Source: Lentinula raphanica (taxonomy: Eukaryota > Basidiomycota > Agaricomycetes > Agaricales > Omphalotaceae). From it: a DNA stretch of 64,000 bases. Below are positions 22,875 through 35,310 of the stretch, in pieces (the stretch's first letter is position 1; each line of letters starts with the position of its first letter). Under the pieces are notes generated by a model. That model did not search any database, was not told where the DNA came from, and saw only the letters and a program-made list of their open reading frames with translations. The DNA lies in NCBI GenBank assembly GCA_027919835.1, contig JANVFP010000004.1, forward strand, positions 62,001 through 126,000, read 5' to 3'. The translations under genes and the position numbers were made by a program.

Positions 22875-24043
22875 CTTGCTGTTATGAAGACAGATGATCC
22901 TCGTGGCGCGTGCAGAACGCTCACAATTTGGTGGAAGCCTGGAAGGTCAATTCGGGGACATACTCGGTTGAAATTATGTAAACTCGGCGCTCTCGGTCAT
23001 CAACTCCTCAGCGGCTATTATTCTTTTGTCTTCCTCTTTCATGCCAAGTCCAACCTCCGAGCTCGAGTTCTCAACGTTGCAACATCAGTTTTGCATTGCT
23101 CACCGTACGGTCGCAACCTCTACTCTCTGCTCTATCATCCAATTCCGCCGTTGTATAGATTGATCGGAGTCTCGGGCTTGGGCTTCACTCAAACCGCTTG
23201 TGAGATTGCCTTGATTCTTCAAAGAACGGGAGGCAAAGAGATGAGCGAAGTTCGCTGTAGGACGAACACTTGGACCCGATTGAACCCTTCCGCCCACTTA
23301 TATCGAGCTGCTTATCTTCCTTCTTTCCCCGCTTCAAGAATCAAGCATCAACTTCGCACAAGGAAATTGTTCAAAGTTGAGCCAAATGAACCTGGTTTCC
23401 CCTTGGGTATATGTCATCTTTCAGTCACCAATGATACTCATTCGGTCTCTGCTGGCGCATGGTGATATCTTCGTTCATCGTAGGCTGTACAGTGTAGTTC
23501 GAACGCCAAGATTGTATCTCAAGACGCTCCTAGCTCTGTCTGCTCCCAATACAGATGGACAACGTATATCCTGACTTGCGCCGGGTCTCCGGCCTAAGCA
23601 GCTGCGCTCCATTGTTGAACGTGAACATATCAATATCAGCTTTCAAGAAATTTCTTGCCTCCTCTCTCTGTCGCAATACTTGTGTTTCTTGTCATATGAA
23701 GCTTAAACTTGGCCCTAGCGCCCACACGGATTTCGGACACTTTTTTCTATTATTTCAAGCTCATCTTTTTCATAGCTCGGACGAGTCGGGACAGCCTGAG
23801 ATTCACGATTCTCTTACCAAGTATAAAAAACAATGGTCACTACGAACAGATCTGTACCTTGCTGGTTCAAGTTCCCTCCTTCGACAATTTTTGCTGGTCA
23901 AAATTGCTGGTGCCAGACTCATCACAAAACCTATCACTTCTCGTGAGACCTAGCATTCTGTGCTCCATATGATTCCTGATCTCTGATTTTCAAAGTCACA
24001 GTTTTCGCTCATCTAAATTCTGTGTCTATTTTCAAACTGCACC
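22875..24043. other. Intergenic between divergent secreted-protein genes
   Basis: Shared upstream region of the 21996-22874 (minus) and 24044-24737 (plus) genes. Several plus-strand frames are open, the longest at 22884-23465, but they lack motifs, signal peptides or plausible splicing. I consider it non-coding. Confidence 0.45.
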
Positions 24044-24737
24044 ATGAGATTCGGCGGCACATCGCCAGCATCCACGATCTTTATTCTTCTTCTAAGGGTT
24101 CGTATCAACTCCTCCAAGACTCTTCTGCATTCTAATGACGTATCACCTGCAGGTTGTCAATACTGATGCTCTCCAACATAGTTCAACACAAGCCGGATCG
24201 TCTGCCAACCAGTCAATTGGAATCCAATACTCAGTTGGCAACGAAACCTTCCCGGAATTACCTGGGCATCCATTAACCCGCCGATCAGCCATCTCCGTCT
24301 CGTTCCGCAAGGGACAGAAGCTTTCTGCAAAAGAGATCTCAACAAAACAAGAGCAAGTGCGAGACAGCGTGCAGAAATTTCTTATCTCTGCCCAGAGTCA
24401 GCTGCATACAGCTGGATGGATCATCAACTGGGAGAATAATCCTTCTCCTAGCGTTAAACCTGGGAAGGACAAGATCATGTTTGATTTCACAGGTCCAGCA
24501 GCTTGCACAAACTCAAAGGCTCCGTCGACTGCGCCCATGGTCATCGATCGCCGCAGAGATGGGGAGAGTAGTGGTGCCGCTGGGAACTTGAAGCGAGAAA
24601 ACCGAGCCCGTTTACTCCGAACCCGTACACGGGCTGTGTCGGAGAATGTCAATGATGTATGCAGTGGGTTCGTTCTGGGGAATGCTGGGGAGCTTCGCGA
24701 TAACCGTAATGAGGTCATTTACCCTGTTAAGAACTAA
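24044..24737 (+). CDS. Small secreted hypothetical protein
   Basis: Predicted 212 residues from exons 24044-24097 and 24153-24737. Exon 1 (ATG in ACCATGAGA context) gives a short hydrophobic leader (ASTIFILLLR); the intron donor is GTTCGT and the acceptor CTGCAG, both in phase 0. The body contains SIGIQYSVGNETFPELPG, a segment AGWIINWENNPSPSVKPG, one Cys pair (AACT and DVCSG) and an Arg-rich stretch. No domain is recognised. It could also start at an ATG at 24135 without the leader. Length, leader and position next to other surface proteins suggest secretion, but this is inference only. Confidence 0.5.
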
Positions 24738-26475
24738 CAGTGCTTGTCGGGTGCTTGTTTCATATGACAATCAGAGAAGGTTAGGCATCTGAATGTGGTT
24801 CTGAATGTGGTGAAGCATTACATGACAAGACGCCGTCCTCGTCGCCGAGGGGTTCAATGAGACTTATCCTTACCGCCAGTGCCTTTCATTCAACAGAAGT
24901 TACGCGGGGATTGCTCTTGATATACACAGATTGAATGACTAAACTTCAGAACTTCAGTCTTTTGCAAACGATAACATCATATGATACTGCTCTGGGAGAT
25001 GATCGATCTATAAGATGAAGGAGGGCTCCTATGTACCCATGATATACCGGGGTATATATGTTTTACGAGATGGTTAATCCTTGAATCGCTAGGTTAGAGG
25101 GGAGGGAAAGCTCAAAGGTTGACGTCTTGACGTTGAACTGGAGATAACATTCCCAACTGAGTCTCTGCTTAAGCATCATCTGACTGCCACCCTTGATAAA
25201 GTACTTCGCTGATCATCGACACCACTTGCAGTGTTTACCGTTATGTGGACTGTGGACTAAGTATAACCTGCCAATTATCTATGTAGTTGGCTAACCAATG
25301 GCAAGATAGAGCAAGTTAGCGATATGTCAGCTGAAGTTTGCTCACTAGGCTGTTCAATGAATAACTTGTTCTTTCCATCTTTTGCTATCTCGATTCATGG
25401 ATATAACGGCACTCACAGTGCTCACTCAGCTTCGGAAGTGCCCCCGCTTTACCATTTTCACTGACTGTCCGACGTTCCACTTGAAAGGCTCGAGAATGTG
25501 CACCATTAACTTGTTGAACTTGAACTTGAGCTCGAATTGTCACATTGGTAGCTTAGTTTTGAACCGACAAGATTTGATGCTTCCAAAAAAACTGACTTGT
25601 CCAAGATCAGCAAGGCTTCAACTTTCCGCAAAACAGTTTCGGCCTCGGCCCTCTCTCTCTCAGCTAGCCTGGCTAGCCGTCTTTAGCTCACGAAGAGTAA
25701 ACCGAACGCGTTCGTGAATTCTCTTCGGAGTCTGAGTCACAGCCCAACCGTAGGAAACCACGATCACATGAGCCTGAGAGCCACGATTGTCAACCTGTTT
25801 TAATTTATTCAAGAACGATTTCTTCTTCTTGAACTACAAGACGGCTAGCCAAGCTAGTCAACCTGGTGGCAGTGGAACTTGAAGTAATGGCATGTCACTG
25901 CCAGTGACTCTCAACAATCGCTCAACACCTCATGCCTACAATATCTAACCTGATGATTGATGACTCGACCTGAGGCTTGAGGGCCTATGCATCAGTGAGC
26001 CAACTATGACTCCGAGGAATTTGCAGCTACTACCACTAGGTCAGGACAGCCGTCGAGGTCGCTGAGTACTACGGTAGCAAGCTAAGGGCTTTGGCAGCTA
26101 AATCCTCTGGCAATAATGGGAATCGTGCCGCCCCTCTTCGGTTCAACTTGGCATATCGTTTCGAAGTTGGAGTTGGTTGGATTACATTCAAGATCCAGTT
26201 ATCTGTCTAACGATAAAGCTACATGTTCGGGAGACATCGTTCTAATCTTGACAGATCACAACTCATGATTGCCACCAAGTTATACCTGACCAGTGTTGTC
26301 ATTCTGCAATCACAACTCATGATTGCCACCAAGTTATACCTGACCAGTGTTGTCATTCTGCAAGAGGGCAAGATCGCATGTAGTATCATCCGGTATATAT
26401 ATTTATATGTAGGTGAGCACTGAACAGTACACTTTCAAACATACTTACCCCACTTGCCAGTCCATTGTGGCAACC
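24738..26475. other. Intergenic / upstream flank of P450 copy 1
   Basis: Low-complexity and AT-balanced, with no supported gene. From about 24.95 kb it belongs to duplicated unit A. It holds the 54-bp tandem duplication at 26256-26363 and, at about 26390-26407, an AT-rich element (GTATATATATTTATATG) 70 bp before the P450 ATG that may act as the core promoter. Confidence 0.5.
26256..26363. repeat. Perfect 54-bp tandem duplication in P450 promoter
   Basis: The block starting TCACAACTCATGATTGCC (26256-26309) is followed immediately by an identical copy (26310-26363). It lies 113-220 bp upstream of the first P450 start codon. Unit B has only one diverged counterpart of the end of this block (near 31880-31895), so the duplication is specific to copy 1 and recent. 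Confidence 0.95.
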
Positions 26476-28702
26476 ATGATCACAACTCTGGGTGTTGCAG
26501 CGTTCATCCTAATATACTGGCTAGCACGTTGCCTCCAGACCAACAAACAACTGCCTCCTGGTCCCAAAGGGCTACCCATCTTAGGGAATGTCTTACAGCT
26601 TGCATCTACACCGCAATTATGGCTTCTATTTGACAAGATGAAAACTCAATATGGTACGTATATGCTAGCCTGAGCGCCTCTTGACAGATTTCGCATAATA
26701 ATCCGTTTGCAAGTACAGGCCCAATCATGTCTCTGAGTCTTGCTGGGCAGAACATTGTAGTCCTTAACACCAAGGCTGCAGCCTTAGAGCTCATGGGGAG
26801 ACGATCGGCCACCTATTCAGATCGGCCAGCTAGTATTGTGGCAGATATTCTAGGGCGAGCCACCTGTCTGCCATTTATGAAATATGGAAAACAGTTTGCA
26901 ATATTTTCCAGATGAAAGAATCAATGCTAACTCTTTTTATCGCTCTGTGTAGATGGCAGCGAATGCGCCGCGCTGGCCATGCTGTTCTCAATGCTCGCGC
27001 TAGTGTGCAGTATCTTCCTATCCAAGTTGATGAGGCAATCGCTGTTACACGGAGTTTATTGACTGATCAATCGTCACCATTGTCCGAAAAGATTCACAGG
27101 TACTGATTGCAGGCATAACAGTTCATTCATTAAAAGCCAATGTTGATGTATATTCTCAGGTCTGCGTCATCCATGATATCGGTCATTTATGGCAAACAAC
27201 TACTACAACAAGCTGCTTTGGCAAAGGAATCAACACAGCAGGTAGAAACACATTGCCCAGTCTCTGTCACGGATCCGCTTCAAACACTTATCGACATTGT
27301 TCATCCTTTCACAATCGCGATGTGTCCAGGCGCTCATCTGGTCGAATTCTTCCCATTTTTGAACTATTTTCCTGCTGCAATATGTCAGTGGAAGCAAAAA
27401 GCGATAACAGATTTTGAACATGCATCGGAAGTCTTCACAAATTATTACACTGCTACAGTGAGTATCTTGAACTCGATACAAAAGATATGAGAATATCATG
27501 TTCTTTATGATAGGTGGGGGCAAACCAAATGCAGCCCAATCTATGTGCCAGTCTAGCAGAGAACAAAATGACAAGTGATTTTACAGAATTTGAGAAGGCA
27601 TGGGTGACCGGCACCATTTCGTAGGTCAAATGTCACGCTTGATGACAATTTTTGACTCTTGTTATAGTGCTGCTTCTCTTGAAACTGTTCGTCATTTGTG
27701 ACAATTCCTCGCTGAGTGATTTTCTAATGGCACCATAACCAGACCAGCACAACTATGTCATTCTTCCTTTATGCCATGTCCCTCTATCCTGATGTCCAGC
27801 GACGCGCACAAGACGAACTCGATCGGGTTGTGGGGAAGTCCAGGAATCCAAATTTCAATGACATGGAACACCTTCCATACTTGAGGGCACTTGTCAAAGA
27901 GGTTCATCTACTAACCATACCTGAGGTGTATTTGAATACTCACATGTTATACAGCTTCTGAGATGGCAGCCTGTAACACCACTTGCGATACCCCACGCCA
28001 CATTGGAGGTGAGCTGACCACTTTGTCGTTGAAATTTCATATGGGATGCTAAATGGAATTTCTACCTTCTGTTATGTCAGGATGACTGGTATGAAGGCTA
28101 TCTTATTCCTAAAGAAACAACCGTCTTGGCAAATGTATGGTAAATATTATTCAAATCTGTCTTCAGTTCTACTGTACTGCTACTAAAAGCCTACTACTTA
28201 CTGTAGGTCAATGAATCACGATGAAGATGTTTATGGTCCTGATGTTGACCAATTCAAACCCGAGCGATATCTTGAACAATCCGAAGATGGAACCGGATAT
28301 GCCCTTCGTCCTCAATATGAGAATGATGATGGTCACTCTAGTTATGGATTTGGTAGAAGGCAAGCCGTTTTCGAAGGAAACACTCAGTTGAAGTTAACAC
28401 ATTTTCAGAGAATGTGTTGGACGGCACGTCGCAAATCATGGATTATTCATCAACATAGCCACTATCCTATGGGCACTCAGTATTGAAGCCCAAGAGGATG
28501 CTGCTGCTGCTGCTGTCAAGAAGAAATCTCATAGAAACAATCAAGATATTTTGAAGTAAGAGTTGACCGTTAAATTATGCACCCCTAAACTGACTTGTCA
28601 TTCATCTTTCCAAGTCCCGTCCCGCATTATGACTGTCGATTCACACCGCGATTCCCTGAAGTAGAGGGAATTCTCCAGCACTACGAAGATAACAAGGTTT
28701 GA
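26476..28702 (+). CDS. Cytochrome P450 monooxygenase, copy 1
   Basis: Predicted 527 residues in 12 exons: 26476-26653, 26719-26893, 26953-27099, 27160-27457, 27514-27620, 27668-27686, 27743-27901, 27955-28008, 28081-28139, 28207-28359, 28409-28555, 28615-28702. A membrane anchor (ITTLGVAAFILIYWLA) and PPGPKGLPILGN hinge open it. The I-helix AASLETTSTT, K-helix ELLR, FKPERY and haem loop FGRRECVGRHVAN with the Cys ligand are all present, so it should be an active ER-bound class II enzyme; the substrate is unknown. The intron inside the haem loop (28360-28408) has a GC donor (GCAAGC); splicing there is required to reach the Cys. A 19-nt exon encodes part of the oxygen-binding helix. It is paired with a close copy 5.5 kb downstream, resembling basidiomycete expansion families such as CYP5144, but the family call needs a search. 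Confidence 0.9.
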
Positions 28703-28984
28703 AAAGATTGAGGAGAACCCGGAAAACATCCAAACAAAACCAGTCTATGTAATCATTCCATTTTGCTTCTTACGTTCCTCTTTGCAGATAACGTTCACTG
28801 CGTCCACAGATTGGACATGCAGCAATCATTGATTCGTTCATCTGTTCCGAATCCTTGTCCTCTTGTAGTATCACTTAGCTCAATCTGTATAACGGCATCG
28901 TGTTGAGTGCACAACACTCAGCAACACTCAGAATTGAATTTTGCAGTTACGAACTATCGCCGCACCTCCACATCAACAGAGCAA

Positions 28985-29600
28985 TTACTTCAGCATACCA
29001 TCCATGCTTGTCTGACTCTATCATGTTCTTCTCTAATCTCCCCAATTGGCCAGGAATTTGAAAATTCATGCGCAACTGTTTCATCATCGTCCGTTCTGCC
29101 TGAACCAAGAACTCTACGGTCCGAATTCTGTGTATGCGCTGACATGCGCAGAGAGTCTAGGTGATAAGCAATGACATATGCAATGACTACCGGATAGCCT
29201 GAGATATGTCTGATGAAGACGATGACAACGATGAGGAAGACGATAATTTGAATATTTCAACAGCCATTCGTCAGTCATCCGTGGAACCTTGGATGACTGT
29301 TAAACACTGGATAAGTAGGATACGCAAACGGATACCCGAGGCTGCACTCATCATAATATGCCTAGATTCTTCTTCTACTCAAGAACCTGACAGACAATTC
29401 CAGCCTTTCGTTACACTCGAATGATGTAGTCGTCCCGTACCCAATAGTGTCATCATTGGACGTCAGACCCCAACTGGAGAACGGGCTGGTTTCCGCGCGC
29501 AACTGGCGTTGGAACTTGGTTTGCTTCTTGTTTGAGTGCATTCGACCTCTTGAAAGAGTGTTTGGGCTCCGCAGACTTTGGGCGTGAGTTGAGTGAGATT
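28985..29600 (-). pseudogene. RPAP3-like 3' fragment, decayed
   Basis: Matches the last part of the RPAP3-like gene at 34523-35300. The stop region, the segment reading TIMKGVV in the intact copy, the exon joint around RLSGSS..RFRYIM, and the linker upstream are all recognisable, in the same position relative to a P450. It has in-frame stops (for example in LSRRRI followed by TAG near 29362), small indels, an altered splice donor and no 5' exons, so it cannot make the protein. It was carried along with P450 copy 1 in the segmental duplication. Confidence 0.75.
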
Positions 29601-29620
29601 GCACTTCTTGACGGTGCCAT

Positions 29621-31982
29621 TGCCCTTTGTGGGTTTGGATTAGGATCTGATGTCCTTTGCAGCGTGAAAAGCCTTCGAATTCGGCATTAGAAGCGCATCA
29701 CTGATCACTGCCCTCAGTTAACCATCTCTTCGCTGAAAACAGTCGTCCGTGATGCGTGAAGTCTGTGGCAGTTTGCGAACGGTTGAGTGGTGGAAGAAAT
29801 CCAACAAGTGCTGGGAGTCGGGACATACTCGTGAGAAATAGATCAAATTCGGCGGTCTCGGCAGGTATCAGCGCTCCTCGGAATCCCCGGCGGCAGCCCA
29901 TTCTTCGCCTTTGACCATCTTCGACTTCGACCTCTTTCGACATCTCAAATCCTCAGTATCTTGCATTAATACGCTGACCCCACACAGTTGCCACCCCTTC
30001 TTTCTGCTTTGGCATACTATTGTGACCTAACACGCTCGGGGAGATGATCACCAAGAAATTGGGTGAAGGCTCCTATGCACCTATAATAAATCTCGCGCGT
30101 AAGATGGCAATCCTCAAATCACTGAATTAGAGGGGAGATGAATGATGACACTGGACCGAGTACATTCCCTTTTCCCCCGATACTCGAGCATCATCTGACC
30201 GTTATTAGTAAAGAGTGGCTTCCAGCTCAGCTTCATCATCGACACCTAGTGTGCAATGCGTGGACTGATTGTGTATAACCTGCCAATGATACGATTGGTT
30301 AGCTCCACAACACATATATCTATGTACCGCAACCAAAATAGTGCAAGTTGGCGGTTGGAATTCATGTCAAGTTAAGTTTGCTTGTTCCGTCCTCTGAACT
30401 GGTCACCTCTTGCCACTGATATCTACTACGGTCGAGCTCGAACAATGCCATTGGTCCAACGAATAACTCATTGGCTCCAGATATCCTGCTGCGGCTGCCA
30501 GATAACACTTTCTCTGTTCTTAGACGTGTTCAAAGATGTCTTAGTCTCTCTGTATAACGGCACTCACTCAGTTCACAGCATTCAATGCCAGTCTCCAGAT
30601 ACAATTTGTTGGTCTGTACTTCCGAGAGTACCGAAGAATTGAGCTCGAACTCAATGACCATTCTGAGTTTCGGGAAGGAAAAGCAACAGTCCTTGGGGTT
30701 AGTATACCTTGGAGTCGCCCATACAGTACGTTGCAGTTCATTTCATGACACCGGGGTCATAGCAGGCTGAGGATTTCTTTCTTACCTGTTAGACAAGACA
30801 TCAGAAGAACGTTCAGCCAAGGATGTTGTATCACAATTGATGCCAGTCGCCATTATGAAAGGGAGGAAGAAAATAGTACTATGCCTCCTGTCCTGTGCGA
30901 TCGATTGCGGGCATGCAGTACAAAGGATTTATTAACGGAGAATTCGCCTCCCTTTCCATCCTTCCCTCAATTGACTCAACCTAGCTATCCTGGTCCGGTA
31001 TCGGGAAGACATACTTACCTCAGCAGAGCCGAATTCCACGAACTTTGTGGTTCATCGCCATGAGAATTGTCATAGAGTCGCCCTACTTGATCTGCAGAAG
31101 CACAAACAAGAAAAGAATCTATGATAGCCTACATACGTTACGTTGGTGGCTTACGCGGGATTCGAAGATGTGCCTCAATGATCATCTATTGAAGAGTTCT
31201 CACAAATCGTTGTGAACTACTCATTGTGAACCGCTCAAAATCTGATGCGACGGAAGTCGGATCCCAAGATGGACCAGAAACGTTTCTTTCAAGTCTCCAC
31301 GAAACATTCCCGGCCTCTTTCTCAGCCCGACAGACGGAGACAACCTCAACTTCATCAGAGCCAATATACATATGTAGTACGCAAATGATTGTTTAAATCA
31401 TGCCGCCGGTGCCAGTGACTCTTCATAACTCTTTGAAAGGGTGTGCCAATACACTGTCTAACCTCATCCAATGAGAACACACTTGTCAAAAAGCGATAAG
31501 CCTGCGCTAGGACATTGCAGCTACTACTATGTAGGTCAGGAAGGCTGAAGCCGCTGAGCTCGGTCGTGGGTAGCTTCGGAATCCAGTTAAAACACCCTCT
31601 AAACTTCTAGAAATCATCATTCAGCCCGCCGTTCGGTTCAACTGTGAGTATCTGTTGGACCGCAATGCGCATTCAAATAAACTTATCTTTGACTCAGGCC
31701 TTCCAAGAATTGAGCTATGCTCCCGAAACATTCAGTACGTTCAATATGTACAGATTGGGCTGAAACTATCCACTCAGCACATCAAGACTACAATATGATT
31801 ACAACATTTCCGTAAAGCCCCGTTCCAACAGTGACAAAAAACAAGTGACTATCCAAGCTCAAAGCTGCTCAGTTCATTCGTTCTGCAAGAGGGAAATTCC
31901 GCATGTAGTATCGTGTAATATGTACTTAAGGTGAGCACTCGACCGTAACTTTTCAATCAAACCCCACTACTTTTCCAACGCA
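29621..31982. other. Intergenic, upstream flank of P450 copy 2
   Basis: From about 30 kb this is the unit B counterpart of the region at 24.95-26.4 kb. The open frames (for example 30382-30642 and 30881-31063) correspond to non-coding sequence in the other copy and are not conserved. No gene was seen. Confidence 0.5.
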
Positions 31983-34900
31983 ATGATCACAACTCTGGGT
32001 ATTGCAGCGGCCTTCATTCTGATATTCTGGATAGCGCGTCGCGTCCAGACCAACAAACAACTTCCTCCTGGTCCCAGAGGGCTCCCCATCTTAGGGAATA
32101 TCTTGCAGCTTACATCGACACCCCAACTATGGCTTCTCTTTGACAAGATGAAAGCTCAGTACGGTATGTATATGCTCTGGTCACCTCTTGACAAAAATTT
32201 CCCATGCTCATTGACTGCGTACAGGCCCAATCATGTCTCTGACTCTTGCCGGACAGAACATCGTAGTCCTGAACACCAAGGCTGCAGCCTTAGAGCTCAT
32301 GGAGAGACGATCGGCCAACTACTCGGATAGACCAGCTAGCATTGTGGCAGATATCATAGGGCGAGCCACCTGTCTGCCTTTCACGAAATACGGAAAACAG
32401 TAGGCGAATATCTTCCAGATGAGTGAGTCGATGCTAACTCTTCGAATCGCTCTGTGTAGATGGCAGCGAATGCGCCGCGCCGGCCATGCTGTTCTCAATG
32501 CCCGTGCCAGTGCACAATATCTTCCTACCCAGGTCGATGAAGCAATCGTTGTAACACGTAGTCTATTGAACGATCGATCGTCACCATTGTCTGCGAAGGT
32601 TCACAGGTAGTGCTAACACTTCATTCATTAGTATCGATGTTGACATACATTCTCAGGTCTGCAGCATCTATGATACCGGTCATTTATGGCAAACGACTAC
32701 TACAAGAAGCAGCTTTGGCGAAGGAATCAAAACAACCAACTGATGAAGTCGACGCACATTATCCAGACATCATTACAGATCCGCTTGAATCCCTTATCCA
32801 CACCGTTCATCCTTTTACGATTGCGATGTGCCCGGGAGCTCATCTGGTCGAATTCTTCCCATTTTTGAACTACCTGCCTGCAGCGATATCGCAGTGGAAA
32901 CGAGATGCCATAAGAGACTCCGAACGTACGTCGTTAGTCTACACGTCCTATTATCAAGCTACAGTGAGTATTTCGAGCTTGATAGAAAAGACATGATGAT
33001 ACCATGAGCTGTATGACAGGTGGGGGCAAACCAAATGCAACCCAATCTATGTGTCAGTCTAGCAGAGAACGAAATGGCAGCTGACCTTACAGAAGTCGAG
33101 AAGGCATGGGTGACCGGCACCATATCGTAGGTCAACTGTTACTCTTGATGAAAATTTCTATTGACAATTTTCAACTCTTACTATAGCGCTGCTTCTCTCG
33201 AAACTGTTCGTCATTTGTGACACTTCCGCACCGATTGAATTTCTAACGAGACCGAATTCAGACCAGCACGACGATGTCGTTCTTCCTCTATGCCATGACC
33301 CTCTATCCCGATGTCCAGCGACGCGCACAAGACGAACTCGATCGGGTTGTGGGGAAGTCCAGAAACCCAAACTTCGACGACATGGAACACCTTCCGTACT
33401 TGAGGGCAATTGTCAAAGAGGTTCGTTTACTGACCATACCCGAGGGGTACTTGAATACTCACATATTCTGCAGGTCCTGAGATGGCAGCCTGTCACACCA
33501 CTCGCGATACCCCACGCCGCATTGGAGGTGAGTCAACCACTTTGTCTTTTGATTGTCATATGGAATGCTAACGGCGGGATTGTACCTCCTGTAATGTCAG
33601 GATGACTGGTATGAAGGTTATCTCATTCCTAAAGGAACAACCGTCTTGGCAAACGTATGGTCAGTACCATCCAGATCTGCCCTCGATTTCCATAATACCG
33701 TTACTAAAAGTGATTCCACTACTTACCGTAGGTCAATGAATCACGATGAGGATGAGTATGGACCTGACGTTGACCAATTCAAACCCGAGCGATACCTCCA
33801 ACAATCCGAAGACGGAACCGGGCTCGTCATGCGTCCTGAATACGAGAACGACGAAGGTCACTCTACTTATGGATTCGGCAGAAGGCAAGTCGTTTTTGAA
33901 AGAAACAATCTTACCTAGTCGGGGTTGACACAATCTCAGAGGATGTGTTGGACGGCACGTAGCGAACCATGGATTGTTCATCAACATGTCCACTATTTTA
34001 TGGGCACTCCGTATCGAACCTCAAGAGGCTGCTCCTGTCAAGAAGGAATCTCACGGAGACAGTCAAGATATCTTGAAGTGAGAGTCACTGACTGTTAGAT
34101 TATGATCCCTATACTGACATTTCATTCATCATTTCAAGTCCCGTCCCGCCGTATGGCTGTCTATTCACACCGCGATTCCCTGAAGTAGAGGGTATTCTCC
34201 AGCACTACGAAGATAACAAGGTTTGAGTAAATTGAGGGAAAACATTCAAACGAAACCTGTCTATGCAATCATTCCATTTTGCCTCCTACGTTCCTCTTTG
34301 CAGATAGAGTTCACTGCGTCCATAGACTGGACGCGCAGCAATCATTGATATGTTCTTTTTTACGTTCCGAATTCTTGTCTTTTTGTAGTATCACTTACAT
34401 AGCTCAATCTGAATCTGTATAACGGCACCATGTTCATTGTTAAGTGCTCAACGTCAATGCTCAGAATTAGATTTCTGCAGTTACGACCTATCTCCACACC
34501 TCCACACATCAAAATGAGGCGGCTACTTCAGCATACCCATCCAAACTTCTCTGTCTTTCTCATGATCTTCTCCAATCTCCCTCGTTGACCGGAACACTTC
34601 ATCCACGACCCCCTTCATAATCGTCCGTTCTGCCTGACTCAAGAACATCACTACAGTTCGAATTCTGCGTATGCTGAGACATGCGCAGAGAACGGAGGCG
34701 ATACGTGATGCTATATTTGAGTACGCGGATAGGCTTGATGATGATGACGTTGACAATAAGGCAGACGATGATGGAGAGGTTGCAGCAGATGCACGAGATT
34801 CGTCCAAGGCTTCTCGGAAGGTTTTGAATATTCTCGTAAGCAGTGGTGGTTCAAGTGAATATTGAATCATGTTCGGGTATGAAGTAGGGTTGATCGCCTG

Positions 34901-35310
34901 GATACGTCAACCGTTAGTCATTCGTAAACCAGTGAACGAGGATCCGAGGGCTACACTCACCATAATATACCTGAATCTCTCTTCCACGGAAGAACCTGAC
35001 AGACGATTCCACCCTTTCATGAACTCAAACAACGTGGTCGTTCCGGTACCCAATTGGATGTCAGACCCCCAATTAGGAGACGCGTGAGTCTTCGTGATCT
35101 GTACCTCAGGCTCCATATGGGCAGAGCCGTTGCTGTTGTTCTTTGGAGAGCGTGGGGCAAAGATCGTGTTGTTGCCTGAAGCACGAAAGATGCCCCACCG
35201 ACGCGACTGGAGTTGGCTTGCTTCTCGTTTCGAACGCGTTTGGCCTCTTGAAAAGAGGGTTCGTGTTCCGCAGGGCTTGGAGATGGGCGTGAGTTGGGTG
35301 AGATTGATTC
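30000..35310. repeat. Segmental duplication, unit B (P450 copy 2 plus RPAP3 3' end)
   Basis: Partner of unit A in direct orientation. Here the RPAP3-like gene continues to its 5' exons beyond the unit, so unit B looks like the original arrangement and unit A a copy that ended inside RPAP3. Limits are estimated by eye. Confidence 0.78.
31983..34226 (+). CDS. Cytochrome P450 monooxygenase, copy 2
   Basis: Predicted 528 residues in 12 exons matching copy 1 in order and phase: 31983-32163, 32225-32399, 32460-32606, 32657-32963, 33020-33126, 33187-33205, 33262-33420, 33474-33527, 33601-33659, 33732-33884, 33940-34077, 34139-34226. It has the same anchor, PPGPRGLPILGN hinge, AASLETTSTT I-helix, EVLR K-helix, FKPERY and haem loop FGRRGCVGRHVAN. 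The haem-loop intron (33885-33939) again uses a GC donor (GCAAGT), so this splice type predates the duplication. Differences from copy 1 are mostly scattered substitutions; the reading frame is intact, so both copies are probably functional and may have divergent substrates. The donor after the GKQ codons is GTAGGC here and GTTTGC in copy 1. Confidence 0.9.

Larger units (their letters stand above)
24950..29620. repeat. Segmental duplication, unit A (P450 copy 1 plus RPAP3 3' fragment)
   Basis: This stretch aligns by eye with unit B (about 30000-35310). Matches include the upstream non-coding block (GAGGGCTCCTATG, ATCATCTGAC, TATAACCTGCCAAT near 25030-25270 against 30070-30290), the complete P450 gene with all introns, its 3' flank (CGTCCGTTCTGCCTGA near 29088 and 34620) and the end of an RPAP3-like gene. 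Copies are collinear and in direct orientation, about 5-5.5 kb apart. Exact borders need alignment. Confidence 0.8.

Noticed and set aside
26413..26475. Upstream in-frame extension of P450 copy 1 starting at 26413
   Set aside because: Copy 2 has no equivalent extension and starts at the ITTLG methionine; the hydrophobic anchor follows that ATG directly.
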